Positions 24,625 to 33,712 of a stretch of 64,000 nt of DNA are shown piece by piece. The stretch's first letter is position 1. The number at the start of each line of letters is the position of its first letter. Under the pieces are notes generated by a model, which saw nothing but the letters and a program-made list of their open reading frames with translations, was not told the DNA's origin and ran no database searches. The translations under genes and the position numbers were made by a program. Source of the stretch: Coprococcus_C hominis (GTDB taxonomy: Bacteria > Bacillota > Clostridia > Lachnospirales > Lachnospiraceae); the NCBI RefSeq assembly GCF_020687505.1, contig NZ_JAJEQT010000003.1; one strand, given 5' to 3'.

Positions 24625-26310
24625 ATGTATTTCAGTAAATTATTATTAAAAGATTTTGGAAAATTTCATAACCACGAGATCAATTTGAAGCCGGGTGTGA
24701 ATGTTGTGTATGGCACGCGAAATGCGGGTAAGAGTACGGTCGCGGATTTTGAATATGCAACGCTGTACGGTATCGGTACATTTCCAGAGACGGAGGACGA
24801 TGATCTGGCGCATCATAAGCCGATGGATGGACACGGCTTTTCTGGAAAGGCATATGTGATAAAGGATGGAGACGAGTATCTGGTGGAGCGCAGCTTCCGC
24901 AAGCACAATATGACGACACAGGTCTTAAATGTGAAGAATGGTCGTGTTGGCAAGCTCAAGCACAAGAACAGCTTGTATGAGTCGCTGACAGGTGTAGACA
25001 AAAAGACATATAGTGATGCACTCTATATTCGTCAGCAAAAAGATACAGAAAATGAAGCAGAAGAACTCAATACATTTGTTACCAATCTGGCAACCACCGG
25101 TTCTTCCAATCTGGATAAAAGACGGGCGCTGGCAATCCTGCGCGACCAGAAAAATGCACTGGATGTGACGGAGACGGAGCAGCAGATTGCAGAGCTGAAA
25201 GAAGAACTGAAACAATACGATGGTGACGAAGAAGCGCTGAAGGAAGTCCGTAAGAAGATTGCGGACAATGATGAGGAGTTTGCAATCGAGACGGCGAAGC
25301 GGAAACGCGAAGCCAGACGGTTAATTGATACAGAAAAAGGCACGAAGTATGAGGAAGACGATGAGTTAAACGAGCATCTGGATTCCTTGCAGGAAAACAG
25401 TGTGTTTCTGGATGCCGATTTGCTGAAGGATTATAAGGCACCGAAGAAGCTGACAGATCGTTGGTGGATGATTGCCTTGACGGGATTGCTAGTCATTGGT
25501 GTAATTGCCGCACTTGTATATATCCTTCCATTTGATGATGGTGTGCGGCAGCTCTTTGTTGTGTGTACAGCATTGTTTGTAGTTATGACGATCGTGGACG
25601 GCTTGCACAGAAAAGGCGCGCTGGATGGAGAAAATCAGGCACCTTCGGAGGAAGAATTCAAGAAGATTGTCTATGAACTGGAACGTAAAAATGAGGCGTA
25701 TGAGGATGTCGAGATCGACATGAGTTTCGCGCGGAAATATATGGATCTCAAGGAAGATCTGCGGGCAACGGAGGCAGAGATTCTGGAGCGAAAGAAGCAG
25801 AAAGCACAGCTGGAGGATGAAATCCGTGTGTGCGAAGGCAGAAAACAGGCAATTGAACGAGAGATTTATGCGACGACGCTTGCTATCAATACGATTCAGG
25901 AGCTTTCCAGAAGCTATGTAGAAGAGTGGAATTATATTATCAATGATCACATGACGGATATTATGCAGCGCGTGACAGGTGGATTGTATGAGGACGCGAA
26001 GATTGATGAAAAGCTTCGACTGGTGATTAAGAAAAATGGCGCATTTACGGATATTACACAGATTGATGCGACGGATTTACCATTGGTGCGGATGGCAGTG
26101 AGGGTAGGAATTGCAACACGGTTATGCAAAGAGCATATGCCAGTTGTGATCGACGGCTTGCCGCAGATGAACAATACGCAGATGCAGGGATTTTTTGCGA
26201 GTATAGAGGAGATTCCATCCGAGCAGATTTTGATTCTGACGGATGATAAACAGTTGGTGTCAAAAATAAAGGATACAAAGTCAACTTATGCTTTGACAAA
26301 TCTGAGTTAG
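24625..26310 (+). CDS. SbcC/YhaN-like AAA ATPase with internal membrane segments
   Basis: A 561-residue SMC-like ATPase; the start is ATG 24625 after GGAGAG. Walker A is GTRNAGKST (about residues 27-35). Two coiled-coil blocks (about 180-240 and 340-435) flank a pair of membrane segments (about 285-335, MIALTGLLVIGVIAALVYI and LFVVCTALFVVMTIV), as in YhaN. The C-terminal ATPase half is unusual: where Walker B with a catalytic acidic residue is expected, VVIDGLPQMNN is seen, and no LSGG-like signature precedes it. Probably pairs with the SbcD-like protein at the membrane. Confidence 0.82.
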   Translation: MYFSKLLLKDFGKFHNHEINLKPGVNVVYGTRNAGKSTVADFEYATLYGIGTFPETEDDDLAHHKPMDGHGFSGKAYVIKDGDEYLVERSFRKHNMTTQVLNVKNGRVGKLKHKNSLYESLTGVDKKTYSDALYIRQQKDTENEAEELNTFVTNLATTGSSNLDKRRALAILRDQKNALDVTETEQQIAELKEELKQYDGDEEALKEVRKKIADNDEEFAIETAKRKREARRLIDTEKGTKYEEDDELNEHLDSLQENSVFLDADLLKDYKAPKKLTDRWWMIALTGLLVIGVIAALVYILPFDDGVRQLFVVCTALFVVMTIVDGLHRKGALDGENQAPSEEEFKKIVYELERKNEAYEDVEIDMSFARKYMDLKEDLRATEAEILERKKQKAQLEDEIRVCEGRKQAIEREIYATTLAINTIQELSRSYVEEWNYIINDHMTDIMQRVTGGLYEDAKIDEKLRLVIKKNGAFTDITQIDATDLPLVRMAVRVGIATRLCKEHMPVVIDGLPQMNNTQMQGFFASIEEIPSEQILILTDDKQLVSKIKDTKSTYALTNLS

Positions 26311-26321
26311 TGTGGTAGAGT
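26293..26321 (+). promoter_or_regulatory. Promoter of tRNA-Thr
   Basis: TTGACA (26293-26298) and TAGAGT (26316-26321), 17 bases apart, overlap the end of the upstream ATPase gene and lie about 50 bases before the tRNA. Confidence 0.65.
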
Positions 26322-26368
26322 ATCACATGCAGCTGGGATTTCTATGCGAATAGAAAGATGGTTGTCAT

Positions 26369-26441
26369 GCTACTGTGGCTCAGTTGGTAGAGCGATTCAC
26401 TCGTAATGAATAGGTCGTCGGTTCGAATCCGATCAGTAGCT
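26369..26441 (+). tRNA. tRNA-Thr (anticodon CGU)
   Basis: A complete cloverleaf: acceptor GCTACTG with CAGTAGC, discriminator T at 26441. The D stem is GCTC/GAGC, and the anticodon stem ATTCA/TGAAT encloses the loop CTCGTAA (anticodon CGT at 26402-26404). The variable loop is AGGTC, and the T stem GTCGG/CCGAT encloses TTCGAAT. CCA is not encoded. It reads ACG codons. Confidence 0.95.
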
Positions 26442-26450
26442 TGGAGATAT

Positions 26451-26481
26451 GCGGGTTGACGATATGTCAGCCCGCTTTTTT
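26451..26481 (+). terminator. Rho-independent terminator after tRNA-Thr
   Basis: GCGGGTTGAC (26451-26460) pairs with GTCAGCCCGC (26466-26475, one wobble) and is followed by six Ts. Confidence 0.92.
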
Positions 26482-26565
26482 CTTAGTGTAAGTTCTGCGA
26501 GCGGGAATGTATGAAATTGTATAGATTTATGCAGGATATGGATACAAAATGACGCATGCAGGTAC

Positions 26566-27987
26566 ATGATGAAGTTGGGACTGAATAAAATGAGTAAGAA
26601 AAGACAGAAAACGACAAATAAAAAAACAGCGCAGAATACGCAGAAAAAATCGGACACAAAGCCGGAAGTGAAACCGACGGATTCGAAGATGAAATCTGTA
26701 AAGAGACAGCCAAAACGAATCCGTGAAGCGCGATTTGACAAGCTGGATAATACCGCGAATCTCTTCCCGGTGATTGCCAGCCGCAAATCAAGCAATGTCT
26801 ACCGGATCGCGGCAACACTGACCGAGGAGATCCAGCCGGAGAAATTGCAGCAGGCGCTCGACATGGTGCTTCCGTATTTTGACGTCATGCATGTGCGTAT
26901 GAAGACTGGTGTATTCTGGTATTATTTCGAGGATAATCCGAACCCGGCGCCGCGTGTGATGCAGGAGGACATGGGACCTTGCCAGTATATCAATCCGCTG
27001 TTAAACCGGGAGTATCTGTTCCGGGTGTTATATTATGAACGAAGAATCAGCTTAGAAGTCTTTCATGCATTGACCGATGGCAATGGTGCGCTGATGTTCT
27101 TAAAAGAACTCGTGTACCAGTATCTGCGTCTGGTGCATCCGGAGATCGGCAAGGGCGACCGGATGGAATTGCATGAAGAGACGACTGTCGACCGGGAGGA
27201 CAGCTATCTGAAGCATTATAAGCGTCCGGCGAAGAAGAGCTATAAGACGGAGAAGGCACTTGTGATCCGTGGGGAAATGTTCCCGCGGGAATATTTCGGA
27301 ATCATGCACGGCTATCTGCATCTGCCGGATGTCAAGCGCGTGGCGAAGCAGTATGGCGTGACTGTCAATCAGTATCTGCTCGGTGTATTTGCATGGTCGG
27401 TATATAAGGGCTATATGCACAGTATCCCGCACCGGCGTCCGCTTGCGGTATGCGTGCCGGTAAATCTGCGGCCATATTATGGGTCTGCGACAACGAAGAA
27501 TTTCTTCGCGGTCGTGTCGGCAATGTTCCGGGCGGAGCGGGAAGATTATACATTTGAAGAAGTGCTGGCACAGGTGGCAGAGAGCCTGAAAAGCCAGATC
27601 ACGAAGGAACACCTAGAAGAGATCATGGCATACAATGTGTCAAACGAGAAGAACAAGGCATTGCGTGCAACGCCGCTCTTTATCAAGAATATTGCGATGA
27701 AGATTATCTATCAGATGTCTGCAAAGGCGAACTCCGGCTGTGTGACGAACCTTGGTCTGGTGAAGCTTGCAAGCCCGTACGACGCGTATGTGGAGTCGCT
27801 GTATGCAACCTTGTCCATGTCGAAGAATCAGAACCTGAAGGCAGCGGTTGTGTCGTATAAGGATACGCTGGTGTTCACATTCAGCTCGGCAGTGCGGGAA
27901 GTCGATGTGCAGAAGGTATTCTTCCGCAAGCTTGCAGAAGATGGAATTGATGTCTCGGTAGAGACGAATGGAGTGTATTATGAGTAA
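26566..27987 (+). CDS. Condensation-domain-like CoA-dependent acyltransferase
   Basis: A 473-residue protein (ATG 26590 is an alternative start; no strong ribosome site). Residues 1-50 are lysine-rich and low in complexity. The rest resembles the chloramphenicol-acetyltransferase/condensation superfamily, with the active-site motif HALTDGNG (HxxxDG, about residue 167) and the structural region RRPLAVCVPVNLRPYYG. Such proteins move acyl groups onto alcohols or amines. Its end overlaps the DUF6320 gene by 8 bp, and an esterase follows, suggesting an acyl transfer/acyl removal pair. The substrate is unknown. Confidence 0.78.
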   Translation: MMKLGLNKMSKKRQKTTNKKTAQNTQKKSDTKPEVKPTDSKMKSVKRQPKRIREARFDKLDNTANLFPVIASRKSSNVYRIAATLTEEIQPEKLQQALDMVLPYFDVMHVRMKTGVFWYYFEDNPNPAPRVMQEDMGPCQYINPLLNREYLFRVLYYERRISLEVFHALTDGNGALMFLKELVYQYLRLVHPEIGKGDRMELHEETTVDREDSYLKHYKRPAKKSYKTEKALVIRGEMFPREYFGIMHGYLHLPDVKRVAKQYGVTVNQYLLGVFAWSVYKGYMHSIPHRRPLAVCVPVNLRPYYGSATTKNFFAVVSAMFRAEREDYTFEEVLAQVAESLKSQITKEHLEEIMAYNVSNEKNKALRATPLFIKNIAMKIIYQMSAKANSGCVTNLGLVKLASPYDAYVESLYATLSMSKNQNLKAAVVSYKDTLVFTFSSAVREVDVQKVFFRKLAEDGIDVSVETNGVYYE

Positions 27988-28642
27988 ATGTAATCGCTGT
28001 AATATAAAAGTGAAGGATGACAGCCTGATCTGCCCACTTTGCAAGGGCGCGCTGTCGGAGACAGAGCATGTGCAGCCGGTCTATCCGGACATGCTCCCGA
28101 AGCAGCAGCGGATGCGTCTCGCAATCCGCATCGTGACGTTCTGCGTGGTTGTCGGTGTGGTCGTGCTTGGCATCGTAAATTATATGACCTATCATGGTGT
28201 TCGCTGGTCACTGGTAAGTCTTGCAGGAATAGCGTATCTGTACTTTACATTTACGTTTACCGCACAGCCACTTGCAGATGAACAGCAGAAAATCATATTT
28301 CAGGGAGTAATCAGTGCGGCACTTGTGCTTGCAGTCGATTTTTCTCTTGGCTATGCAGGCTGGTCCGTCAATATCGGAATTCCGGTTGTCGTGATTGCGA
28401 CGAATATTACAATCTTCGTATTCATGATGGTGCGACGCCGCGACTGGCGAAGTTATATTATGCCGCAGCTCGAACTGACACTGATCGCAGCCGTTGAGCT
28501 GCTGTTAGTCAGCCTGGAAGTTGTCACATGGAAGCTTCTGACACTGGTTGCAGTATTTACCGTACTCGTCCAGCTCTTCGGAATTTTCGTGATTGGCGGG
28601 CGAAGCACTACGCTCGAACTAAACCGCCGCTTCCGTGTGTAG
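27980..28642 (+). CDS. DUF6320-type zinc-ribbon membrane protein
   Basis: A 220-residue protein; start ATG 27980 lies within the end of the acyltransferase gene. An N-terminal zinc ribbon (CNRC at about 4-7, CPLC at about 18-21) is followed by about six membrane helices from residue 45 to 210 (for example TFCVVVGVVVLGIVNYMTY). This matches the DUF6320 arrangement as far as recalled. Function unknown. Tight coupling to the acyltransferase suggests that the two act together at the membrane. Confidence 0.75.
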   Translation: MSKCNRCNIKVKDDSLICPLCKGALSETEHVQPVYPDMLPKQQRMRLAIRIVTFCVVVGVVVLGIVNYMTYHGVRWSLVSLAGIAYLYFTFTFTAQPLADEQQKIIFQGVISAALVLAVDFSLGYAGWSVNIGIPVVVIATNITIFVFMMVRRRDWRSYIMPQLELTLIAAVELLLVSLEVVTWKLLTLVAVFTVLVQLFGIFVIGGRSTTLELNRRFRV

Positions 28643-28667
28643 TATCATTATCAAAAGAGAGGTATGT

Positions 28668-29591
28668 ATGAAGGAGAACGACAAGACAAGTCACCGCGCA
28701 GAACTGATGCGTGATATCGTAGCCATGGTCAACCAGAACCCGGTTTTAAAGCAGGCATGGCAGAGAAAAAAGGAAAAATCTATTCAGAACACAGAATTTG
28801 AATACCCGGAGCACCTTTCCGTAGAACATATCGACATGGGACTGTTCAAGATGGAATATCTGACATGGAACGGCTCGGAGAATCCATACGTGATCCTACA
28901 GCTTCATGGTGGTGGTTACATGTCCGGGTTGCAGGGACAGTACCGGAAGATGGCAGGGCTTTACGCCGAGATCAGCAGTGGAGCGGCAGTGCTTTCTGTG
29001 GATTACCGGCTGGCACCGGAGTACCCATTTCCGGCGGCATTAGAAGATGCGGTTGCCGCATATAAATGGCTGCGCGATAAAGGCTATGAATCCGATCGAA
29101 TCATCGTAGTCGGCGATTCGGCGGGCGGCGGTCTGGCGATGGCACTCTGTATGGAACTGCGCACAAATGGCGAGCCGATGCCGGCGGGATTAGTTGCGAT
29201 GTCGCCGTGGACGGATCTGGCGATCACGGGAGAATCGTACACGAAGAACCGGGAGATCGATCCGGTCTTTGGTGCAGATGGCGGTGGAGAGATGCTGTTG
29301 CACAGCCCTTATATCGGGGAAAATGATGCGAAGAACCCTTTGATTTCACCCATGTACGGAAACTTTACCGGATTTCCGCCGATGCTGATTCAGGTCGGGA
29401 CACACGAGATGCTGTATGATGATGCGGCATCGGTTGCGAAGAAGGCAAAAGAACAAGGCGTTCCGGTACGATTCACAGTATATGAAGGAATGTTTCATGT
29501 GTTTCAGATGAGCGGCACAGTGATACCGGAGTCAAAGCGCGCCTGGGAAGAGGTGGGCACATTTATGCATAAAGTGATGGGACAGTGGTAA
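28668..29591 (+). CDS. Alpha/beta hydrolase, hormone-sensitive-lipase-type esterase
   Basis: A 307-residue esterase; AGAGG before ATG 28668 sets the start. It shows the oxyanion motif HGGGY (about residue 80), nucleophile elbow GDSAGGG, the acid-bearing region QVGTHEMLYDDA and the histidine in GMFHVFQM. No signal peptide, so it is cytoplasmic. It follows the DUF6320 gene by 25 bases, likely in the same operon. It would hydrolyse short acyl esters, possibly those made by the upstream acyltransferase (inference). Confidence 0.88.
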   Translation: MKENDKTSHRAELMRDIVAMVNQNPVLKQAWQRKKEKSIQNTEFEYPEHLSVEHIDMGLFKMEYLTWNGSENPYVILQLHGGGYMSGLQGQYRKMAGLYAEISSGAAVLSVDYRLAPEYPFPAALEDAVAAYKWLRDKGYESDRIIVVGDSAGGGLAMALCMELRTNGEPMPAGLVAMSPWTDLAITGESYTKNREIDPVFGADGGGEMLLHSPYIGENDAKNPLISPMYGNFTGFPPMLIQVGTHEMLYDDAASVAKKAKEQGVPVRFTVYEGMFHVFQMSGTVIPESKRAWEEVGTFMHKVMGQW

Positions 29592-29612
29592 GCGTGTGGA
29601 GGTAGAGAGCGT

Positions 29613-30458
29613 ATGCGGATTGCACTGGCACAAACGAATATCCTATGGGAAGACAAACAGGCGAATCTCGTCCGGGCAGAGGAATTTGTGATAGCCGCGG
29701 ACGCGGAGATCGTATTGTTCCCGGAGATGAGCCTGACGGGATTCTCGATGCATACCGATGTGACGGCAGAAATTTGTCAACCGGATGCTGAGATACAGTC
29801 GCGTGCGCAAACGGATAGCACTCCGGACATGACGAACCAACCAACAACCGGCTGGACGATTGAACAGATAAAAACACTTGCAGATCGGCACCACACGACA
29901 ATTGGTATCGGCTGGGTGAAAAAGACAGAACCACTCTGTGAAAACCATTATTCGATCGTAACGCCGGATGGCGGCGTTGCAATGGATTTTGCAAAGATCC
30001 ATCCATTTTCCTATGGCGAGGAACATGAGCATTTCCAAGGAGGAACGACGCTTTGTACTGGAACACTTGGAGAGTTTCGGGCGGGACTTGGCATCTGCTA
30101 TGATCTGCGTTTCCCAGAACAGTTCCGGGCGATGGTGCCGAAGACTGAGTTTTTTATCGTGCCTGCGAACTGGCCCGAATCACGTGTATCACATTGGAAA
30201 GCACTTCTTGCCGCACGCGCAATCGAGAATCAGTGTTATGTAGTAGGTGTGAACTGCTGCGGCGATATGGACGGACAGTATTATTCTGGCGATTCTGGTT
30301 TATATGCACCTGATGGCAGCCTGCTTGTGCCGACAAAGGAAATCCGACTTACGGATGCACTTTGTAAGGAAGAAAAACTGCTCGTATATGACATACAAAA
30401 CGATGTGGCAAAGATCCGAAAGGCATTTCCGGTATTGCAGGATCGAAAAGAAATTTAA
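29613..30458 (+). CDS. Carbon-nitrogen hydrolase (nitrilase superfamily, omega-amidase-like)
   Basis: A 281-residue cytoplasmic amidase. The catalytic triad is visible: Glu in LFPEMSLTGF, Lys in FAKIHPFSYGEEHEHF and Cys in GLGICYDLRFPE. The WPESRVSHWKALLAARAIENQ helix is typical. Closest in pattern to YafV/Nit2 omega-amidases, which hydrolyse alpha-ketoglutaramate-type amides; an insertion at about residues 55-85 (AQTDSTPDMTNQPTTG) is unusual. GGAGG-like sequence lies upstream, 21 bases after the esterase. Confidence 0.87.
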   Translation: MRIALAQTNILWEDKQANLVRAEEFVIAADAEIVLFPEMSLTGFSMHTDVTAEICQPDAEIQSRAQTDSTPDMTNQPTTGWTIEQIKTLADRHHTTIGIGWVKKTEPLCENHYSIVTPDGGVAMDFAKIHPFSYGEEHEHFQGGTTLCTGTLGEFRAGLGICYDLRFPEQFRAMVPKTEFFIVPANWPESRVSHWKALLAARAIENQCYVVGVNCCGDMDGQYYSGDSGLYAPDGSLLVPTKEIRLTDALCKEEKLLVYDIQNDVAKIRKAFPVLQDRKEI

Positions 30459-30503
30459 CGTTCTTAATAAAATCTTAAATATATGAAATCTAGTATCTTA
30501 AAA
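30455..30503 (+). promoter_or_regulatory. TTAAnn direct repeats (Pho-box-like) upstream of the two-component genes
   Basis: TTAACG (30455), TTAATA (30464), TTAAAT (30475) and TTAAAA (30498) are spaced 9, 11 and 23 bases apart, close to one or two helical turns. They resemble the TTAACA repeats bound by the OmpR-type PhoP of Bacillus. A GATAAT -10 follows at 30514. Confidence 0.45.
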
Positions 30504-30513
30504 TTCATTTTGC

Positions 30514-30550
30514 GATAATACAGGTATCATAACAACAGGGATACCTGTAT
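30514..30550 (+). promoter_or_regulatory. -10 element and 11-bp inverted repeat in the leader
   Basis: GATAAT (30514-30519) is a likely -10. ATACAGGTATC (30518-30528) pairs perfectly with GATACCTGTAT (30540-30550) around 11 bases. No T tract follows, so it is an operator or leader hairpin rather than a terminator. Confidence 0.45.
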
Positions 30551-30585
30551 GGTCGGAGATTACCGATTGGGAAGAGGAGAACAAT

Positions 30586-31284
30586 ATGTATAACATTTTA
30601 GTCTGTGATGATGAGAAGGATATCGTGGAGGCACTTGGTATTTACCTGTCTGCAGAAGGGTACCAGGTGACGAAAGCGTACAACGGACAGGAAGCCTGTG
30701 AGAAGCTGAAAACCGAGGATGTGCAGCTTGTGCTGATGGATATCATGATGCCGGTGATGGACGGTATCACAGCGATGAACGAAATCCGTAAGACTTCCAA
30801 TGTTCCGGTCATCCTGCTCACAGCGAAAAGTGAGGATACAGATAAGATCCTTGGACTTTCCGTCGGTGCGGACGACTATATTACCAAACCATTTAACCCG
30901 GTTGTTATGATCGCAAGAGTAAAGGCACAGCTGCGCCGTTACATGATGCTTGGCGGAAATGTCCCGAAGAAGCAGGAGACAGATGCGCTCGAGATCGGCG
31001 GGGTTTGTCTGGATGACAGGGCGAAGAAGGTTACGATTGATGGAGAACCTGTGAACCTGACTAAGACGGAATATGCAATCTTAAAATTCCTGATGGAACA
31101 TCCGAATACGGTGTATGCACCGAAGGATATTTATCGTGCCGTCTGGGAGGATGCACCATTCGGACAGGAGGGCACTGTTGCGGTACATATTCGCCACTTG
31201 CGTGAGAAAATCGAGGCAGACCCTTCGGAACCGCGCTACATCAAGGTAGTCTGGGGACAAGGGTATATGTTTGGGAAGGAATGA
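30586..31284 (+). CDS. OmpR/PhoB-family response regulator
   Basis: A 232-residue regulator: receiver domain with the acidic pocket DDE at 8-10, phospho-acceptor Asp in VLMDIMMPVMDG (about 52) and Lys in YITKPFNP (about 104). The C-terminal winged helix (about 130-230) has TKTEYAILKFLMEHPNTVY and VAVHIRHLREKIE. AGAGGAG precedes the ATG. It is followed within 5 bases by the histidine kinase. VanR/PhoP-like in sequence style. Confidence 0.95.
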   Translation: MYNILVCDDEKDIVEALGIYLSAEGYQVTKAYNGQEACEKLKTEDVQLVLMDIMMPVMDGITAMNEIRKTSNVPVILLTAKSEDTDKILGLSVGADDYITKPFNPVVMIARVKAQLRRYMMLGGNVPKKQETDALEIGGVCLDDRAKKVTIDGEPVNLTKTEYAILKFLMEHPNTVYAPKDIYRAVWEDAPFGQEGTVAVHIRHLREKIEADPSEPRYIKVVWGQGYMFGKE

Positions 31285-31288
31285 TAAA

Positions 31289-33646
31289 ATGGACAAATTA
31301 AAGAAAAGTGCAGTGGCAAAGGTGGTTGCTGCAATCCTGCTTTCTGTATCGCTTTTTATGGCAGCGGTTTCCAGCTGTGTGGTAGTTGCGGCGATTTCCT
31401 ACGGCGGTTCCAGCCAGATGCAGGCGGAGGCGATTTACGATGGCTATATGGGAAATCTCGTGGATAATTCCTCGTATCAGGTGGACGAATACTACAAGGC
31501 ATATGTGGAAAGTCAGGATGATACGCAGGAGAATCATACGATACGGTATTATAAGGATTATTTCAATGAGAAAAACAGCAATTTCTACTTCGAGGTCGTA
31601 CCGGATGATGCAAAGAAGTATCCAACCTTGTCGAATTACAAGGCAGAAGAGTATCAGTATCATGACGTAAGATCCAGGCGGATAATGACCTATACCGGAC
31701 AGACGACGATCACCTGTAAGCTTTCTCTGGAGGATATCATTGATTTCTGGAAGAACAATTATGTACCGGACGAATATGATGAGGATTACAGCAGCTATGA
31801 AGCGGACGAAACTGTATTTGCAACATCCGGGGAAGTTCCTATGTCAATCCGTGACGTGTACTGGGATTGGAGCAATATTTCCTTTGCGGATATGACCGTG
31901 GTTGACAGTGCCGTAGATGACGAAGGCAATGCGGATCCGTATATTCAGCTTGACAACACAAATTTTATTTATTATCTCTCGAACAATTCCGCTTATCAGA
32001 AGGCAGTTGCACGTGCGACGAAGAAAGCCGGTGATGTGCAGATATACAATGAGAGCCTGACGCTGGATTATGACGGCAGCCTGACGCAGGGCATTGATAT
32101 GTATACACCGGTTTCTTACACGCTGTATGCCTATGTCAGATCCGACCTGACTGCACGTGATATCTATGCAGAGTCGATCGTGCTGCGGTATTGTAAGCCG
32201 GTTGTAAAGGCGGCACCCTATACGCTTGCTGCTTCGATCATTTTGATTCTGGTTATGGGCGGATTTTTGATCACTGCATCCGGACACAGAAAAGCGCAGG
32301 AACAGATTACCTGCAATGCGTTCGACCGGATACCGTATGATCTGTTTTTGTATGTATTCTTCGCGGTTTTTGCAACGGGAGTCAATGTAATTAATTATTA
32401 TGTATATTCCGGGATTGATGAGCTGTTTTTAGCAGCAATCTATCTGGCTGTCGTGGCATTGCTTTTCCCACCGCTTCTGATGACGACATCAACCAGAATG
32501 AAGGCTTCCGGCTGGGCAATGTTTGCAAACACATTGATCTGGCGGCTTTGTAAACTGCTTGTGCGGGTTGTAAAGTGGGCGTTTGGCAAGCTTCGGGATT
32601 TATTCCGTTTCCTTGGAAGACATTTTAACCTCTATTGGAAATGGATTGGCGGATTGGCAGGAATCGCACTGCTCCGGTTGATCCTCGTGGCTGCAAGTGG
32701 TTCTGCCGGACTGGCAATCATGCTGGATCTGGTATGTGCGGCTTTGCTTGCGGTATTCCTGATCCGCGTGATCGTGCAGATGTATCGGCTGAAGGATGGT
32801 GCGAAGAAGATTGCGGACGGCGAGACCGATTATAAGATCGACACGACACATATGCTGCCGGAATTTGCGGCACATGGCGAGACATTAAACTGTATTCAGG
32901 ACAGCGTGCGCGTGGCAGTGGCAGAACGGATGAAGAGCGAGCGGATGAAGACGGAGCTTATCACGAACGTTTCCCATGATATCAAGACACCGCTTACGTC
33001 TATTATCAATTACGTGGATATCCTCTCCAAGGAGGGCGATTTAAGTGACAAGGAAGCAGAATATCTGGGGGTGCTGCAGCGACAGTCTGCAAGGCTCAAG
33101 AAGCTGATCGAGGATCTGATCGAAGCGAGCAAGGCGTCTACGGGTAATCTGGAAGTGCATATGGAACCGACCGACGTGGAAATGCTTTTAGAACAGGCGC
33201 TCGGAGAATTCGAAGAGCGGCTTGCGGCATGTAAGCTGCAGCCGGTAGTGACGAATTATCTGACGAAGAAATATGGTGCGCAGGCAGACTGCCATGTCAT
33301 GGCAGATGGCAGACATCTGTGGCGCGTGTTCGACAATCTGATCGGAAATATCATCAAGTACGCCCAGCCAAACAGCCGGGTATACATCGATATTGACGAG
33401 GCAGAACCGGGAGAGATTACAGTGACCTTCAAGAACATTTCGAAGGAACCACTCAACATCTCTGGCGATGAATTAAAGGAACGGTTTGTCCGTGGCGACC
33501 GTTCAAGAAATACAGAGGGCAATGGACTCGGACTATCCATTGCGCAGAGCCTGATGGAATTACAGAACGGCAAAGTGGAAATAATGATTGACGGAGACCT
33601 CTTCAAGGTTGTATTATTGTTAAAGACCGGAAACTGTAAAAATTAG
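31289..33646 (+). CDS. Membrane sensor histidine kinase
   Basis: A 785-residue kinase; ATG 31289 follows the regulator stop by 4 bases. One helix (about 8-34) leads into a large extracytoplasmic sensor (about 35-310) rich in Tyr, Asp and Ser. Further membrane helices lie around 313-335, 350-410 and 455-510. HAMP-like stretch, then the H box TNVSHDIKTPLTSI, N box VFDNLIGNIIKYA and G box GNGLGLSIAQSLMEL. The sensor and multi-helix region are longer than in VanS/PhoR. The signal is unknown; the phosphate symporter downstream is suggestive. Confidence 0.93.
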   Translation: MDKLKKSAVAKVVAAILLSVSLFMAAVSSCVVVAAISYGGSSQMQAEAIYDGYMGNLVDNSSYQVDEYYKAYVESQDDTQENHTIRYYKDYFNEKNSNFYFEVVPDDAKKYPTLSNYKAEEYQYHDVRSRRIMTYTGQTTITCKLSLEDIIDFWKNNYVPDEYDEDYSSYEADETVFATSGEVPMSIRDVYWDWSNISFADMTVVDSAVDDEGNADPYIQLDNTNFIYYLSNNSAYQKAVARATKKAGDVQIYNESLTLDYDGSLTQGIDMYTPVSYTLYAYVRSDLTARDIYAESIVLRYCKPVVKAAPYTLAASIILILVMGGFLITASGHRKAQEQITCNAFDRIPYDLFLYVFFAVFATGVNVINYYVYSGIDELFLAAIYLAVVALLFPPLLMTTSTRMKASGWAMFANTLIWRLCKLLVRVVKWAFGKLRDLFRFLGRHFNLYWKWIGGLAGIALLRLILVAASGSAGLAIMLDLVCAALLAVFLIRVIVQMYRLKDGAKKIADGETDYKIDTTHMLPEFAAHGETLNCIQDSVRVAVAERMKSERMKTELITNVSHDIKTPLTSIINYVDILSKEGDLSDKEAEYLGVLQRQSARLKKLIEDLIEASKASTGNLEVHMEPTDVEMLLEQALGEFEERLAACKLQPVVTNYLTKKYGAQADCHVMADGRHLWRVFDNLIGNIIKYAQPNSRVYIDIDEAEPGEITVTFKNISKEPLNISGDELKERFVRGDRSRNTEGNGLGLSIAQSLMELQNGKVEIMIDGDLFKVVLLLKTGNCKN

Positions 33647-33712
33647 GTGAATTTTGGGTAAAATCCAGCAGACCGGCTTATAAAATGTCAATAAAGAGAA
33701 TAGGAGAAAAAG

